In this document: piece by piece, positions 62,021-64,000 of the stretch
Numbering within the stretch: the stretch's first letter is position 1
How the letters are laid out: the number at the start of each line of letters is the position of its first letter
Source of the DNA: JAAFJM01 sp964529175
GTDB lineage: Bacteria > Bacteroidota > Bacteroidia > UKL13-3
DNA length: 64,000 nt
Reading direction: 5' to 3'
Assembly (NCBI GenBank): GCA_964529175.1
Contig: CAZGVO010000010.1
Coordinates: 1 to 64,000, forward strand
Notes under the pieces: model-generated
The model's input: only the letters and a program-made list of their open reading frames with translations
What the model was told of the DNA's origin: nothing
The model's database searches: none
Translations under genes and position numbers: made by a program

Positions 62021-62515
62021 TTATTTAATTATAACTTCCTTGTTATTGCAATTCATTTTTTCTGTATAGCTTTTATTATCCCAATTAAATTGAATCAAAT
62101 TGGTTTGATCTGCTGTTAAATCGCAAAGCAATGAATTAGTAACTTTTAGGTTATTAAACTTTTTTTCTTTGCAATTGCTTTCTAAATAAATCCACACCAC
62201 ATCGTTTTCAGTTTCATACCCAACCCAGCTTAAAGTTACATTTTTAAAATTTAAGTTTAGTTTTAAATTATTGGTAACATATTTATAAATGGCTTGTTCA
62301 GCCTCTTTATTGTTGGTTGATTTGGTTAAATCGTATTTAACTTTGTAGTTATTAAATAGTATTTGCTCCAAATCATCAGTAAATAATTTGCAACTAACAT
62401 TTAAGTTTTTTTTAGCAGAATCTACTTTAATAGAAGTAAGGCTAAAATAAAATTTATGCATTGGAGCAAAACTCATTAACGCCATAATTAATAATATGTT
62501 CCTTAAATGTTTCAT
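62021..62515 (-). CDS. DUF6702-like secreted protein
   Basis: 164 residues. Short signal peptide (ends SFAPMH or thereabouts). MHKFYFSLTSIKVDSAKKNL, CKLFTDDLEQILFN and a beta-rich remainder with CNNKEVIIK at the end match the H-K-F-Y-x-S-x-T ... F-x-D-D-[LI]-E pattern that I associate with DUF6702; the assignment is from memory. The function is unknown. It is convergent with the PhnP-like gene. Confidence 0.65.
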   Translation of the reverse strand: MKHLRNILLIMALMSFAPMHKFYFSLTSIKVDSAKKNLNVSCKLFTDDLEQILFNNYKVKYDLTKSTNNKEAEQAIYKYVTNNLKLNLNFKNVTLSWVGYETENDVVWIYLESNCKEKKFNNLKVTNSLLCDLTADQTNLIQFNWDNKSYTEKMNCNNKEVIIK

Positions 62516-62736
62516 GTGCCAAAACTATAAAAAATTAAGTAGTAAATTTTAGTCATTTTAAGATGGTCTGAAAACGTGTAAAATTTTGAATTTTTGTCGC
62601 TTTATATTGCTTGAAAATTAGGATATTAGTTAATAAATAAATTAATTGCAGTATCAAAAATTTACATTCATATTACCATTATAAATTTAACTTAAGTTGT
62701 AGGCTAGTATGTCTTAACTTATTGTTTGCTATTGGA

Positions 62737-64000
62737 ATGGTTAGTAATTCATTTTTGAGTATTGCCCAAAATTTAGTAGTGAATGGCGATTTTGAAAGTT
62801 ATACCATTTGCCCAAACAATTATGCACAAATAACCCGAGCAAATAATTGGATTCAGCCTACTCCAGGAACCCCCGATTACTTTAATACTTGCTCGGCTTA
62901 CATGGATCCATTAAATAATTTGGCGGGCTCCGAAACGCCTAATTCAGGTAATGGATTTGGAGGAATTGTATTAATTAATTCAAGCGGTATTTACCGCGAA
63001 TACATTCAAACTAGAACCACTAAACCGCTTTTAAAAGATAGGGTTTATATGTTTGAAATGTATGTAAGTTTAGGCGATTCGAGTAATTATGCCTCTAATA
63101 AATTAGCCGTTCATATTTCAGCTGATTCCATTTATTCTGATAGTACACGATTGGCTTATACGCCACAAATTACTAGTTCAAACATTATTTATACCAAATC
63201 AGGCTGGACAAAAATTTCGGCACTTTATAAGGCCACTGGAGGTGAAAAATATATTACAATTGGGTGTTTTGAGTCAAGTAATGCAAGCAATTTAGTTAGC
63301 TATATGGGCGGAGGTGGATCAAGTGGAACATATAATAGCATAGCATATTATTATATTGATGATGTTTCGCTAATTGATCCTAATTGTGATTCTGTTCCAC
63401 CTAATAGAGTAATAACAAAAACAGAAAATATTTGCCCAAATCAATCTACATTTTCCAAAACACTAAGCCCATCTAACGGAGGCATTACTTACTTATGGAA
63501 CGATAGTTCAAATAACTATCAAATACAAGCTTATACAGTAGGTAAATATTGGGTTTATACTTACACAGGAACTTGCCCATATATTGATACATTTATTGTA
63601 AAATACACCAATGCACCTATATTAAATATTGGTAACGATACCACATTATGTTCTTCTAATTCATTTGTATTGAGGCCTAAACATGGCTTAGTTTCAAATT
63701 ATTTATGGTCAACCAATTCAACAGATTCTATTATAGAAATAACCAATAATGGCAGTTATTGGCTAAAAATTACTGATAACTTTGGTTGTGTAAATGCTGA
63801 TACTGTTAACGTTAATTTTGTAGTTATACCAAATTTTTTAGGCAATGATATTGATTTATGCAATAAGCAATCGTTTCCTATAAAAATAAGTGGTAGTAGT
63901 ACATTTGCTGCATCTTATTTATGGAATACTAATTCAACTGATTCGTTTATAATTGTAAGTGATACAGGTAGATATACTATAAAGATTACCAAGTTGAGTT
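62737..64000 (+). CDS. Large secreted repeat protein, 3' end outside the window
   Basis: An open frame runs from before 62700 to the window edge. The first in-frame ATG is at 62737 (MVSNSFLSIAQ), but the hydrophobic stretch begins about eight codons upstream (LNLLFAIGMVS), so the true start may be the TTG at 62722 or another rare codon. After the signal sequence comes NLVVNGDFESYTICPNNYAQ, a galactose-binding-like fold seen at the start of many Bacteroidota surface proteins, ending YYYIDDVSLIDPNC (about residue 215). Repeated PKD-like units follow, with the pattern LG/IGND-x-x-LC ... Y-L-W-x-x-N-S-T-D-S-x-I-x-[IV]. It is probably a T9SS or gliding-associated protein; the C-terminus is not visible. 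Confidence 0.7.
   Translation, partial: MVSNSFLSIAQNLVVNGDFESYTICPNNYAQITRANNWIQPTPGTPDYFNTCSAYMDPLNNLAGSETPNSGNGFGGIVLINSSGIYREYIQTRTTKPLLKDRVYMFEMYVSLGDSSNYASNKLAVHISADSIYSDSTRLAYTPQITSSNIIYTKSGWTKISALYKATGGEKYITIGCFESSNASNLVSYMGGGGSSGTYNSIAYYYIDDVSLIDPNCDSVPPNRVITKTENICPNQSTFSKTLSPSNGGITYLWNDSSNNYQIQAYTVGKYWVYTYTGTCPYIDTFIVKYTNAPILNIGNDTTLCSSNSFVLRPKHGLVSNYLWSTNSTDSIIEITNNGSYWLKITDNFGCVNADTVNVNFVVIPNFLGNDIDLCNKQSFPIKISGSSTFAASYLWNTNSTDSFIIVSDTGRYTIKITKLS

Overview
This window comes from a low-GC (about one third G+C by eye) member of the Bacteroidota. Four things point there. Two proteins carry C-terminal type IX secretion (T9SS) sorting domains. There are many short lipoproteins and outer-membrane barrels. 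The promoters are of the TTG / TAnnTTTG type. The gene neighbourhoods (ftsX - DUF3098 - uppP, an Nramp-UspA fusion, a 54-codon DUF6728-like protein, GIN-domain OMPs) are typical of the phylum. No phage, plasmid, CRISPR or classical insertion sequence is visible. Most of the window is ordinary chromosome.

Layout. 1-3 kb: an accessory patch of small secreted or lipoprotein genes separated by copies of a modular, hairpin-rich repeat. 3-9.7 kb: a SirB1-like protein, ffh, a START-like protein, a PolX whose polymerase site is degenerate but whose PHP exonuclease looks intact, and small membrane proteins. 9.7-16 kb: a subclass B1 metallo-beta-lactamase, tRNA-His, typA, a CoA-transferase and lpdA. 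16-19 kb: an MtfA-like zinc protein, an OmpA-domain protein and kdsB. 19.2-25 kb: a small lipoprotein gene put out of frame by a (TA)6 tract, then a 1672-residue T9SS protein with nine Cys-Asp-Ser repeats. 25-31.7 kb: the Nramp-UspA transporter with an operator-like palindrome inside its promoter, parE, a lone response regulator and an OMP. 31.8-40 kb: aconitase, a bestrophin-like channel, a frameshifted zinc-ribbon gene and paralogous lipoproteins. 40.5-48.6 kb: recG, a DUF1569 protein, a GIN-domain OMP, a DUF2156 acyltransferase-like protein and a T9SS subtilase. 48.8-58.6 kb: a tandem D-Ala-D-Ala ligase fusion, pdxH, queD, fabD, two tandem OMP paralogs and leuS. 58.6-62.5 kb: a GIY-YIG nuclease gene bounded by inverted repeats, then ftsX, DUF3098, uppP and a PhnP-like hydrolase. 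The window ends inside a large secreted protein.

How the genes work together. The strongest functional clusters concern the cell envelope. ftsX-DUF3098-uppP serve division and lipid-carrier recycling. The ddl fusion, kdsB, T9SS cargo and OMPs belong to wall, LPS and surface biogenesis. The rest are housekeeping genes for translation and targeting (ffh, typA, leuS, tRNA-His), central metabolism (acn, lpdA, fabD, pdxH) and DNA maintenance (recG, parE, polX).

The most unusual signal is the spread of short palindromic (REP-like) elements. One family, with core TGAGCTTGTCGAA, bounds the GIY-YIG gene in inverted orientation, supplies its C-terminal codons and stop, and also sits in frame inside the ddl coding sequence. 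Two further genes are interrupted at simple-sequence tracts, (TA)6 and T7. These could be phase-variable switches or assembly errors.
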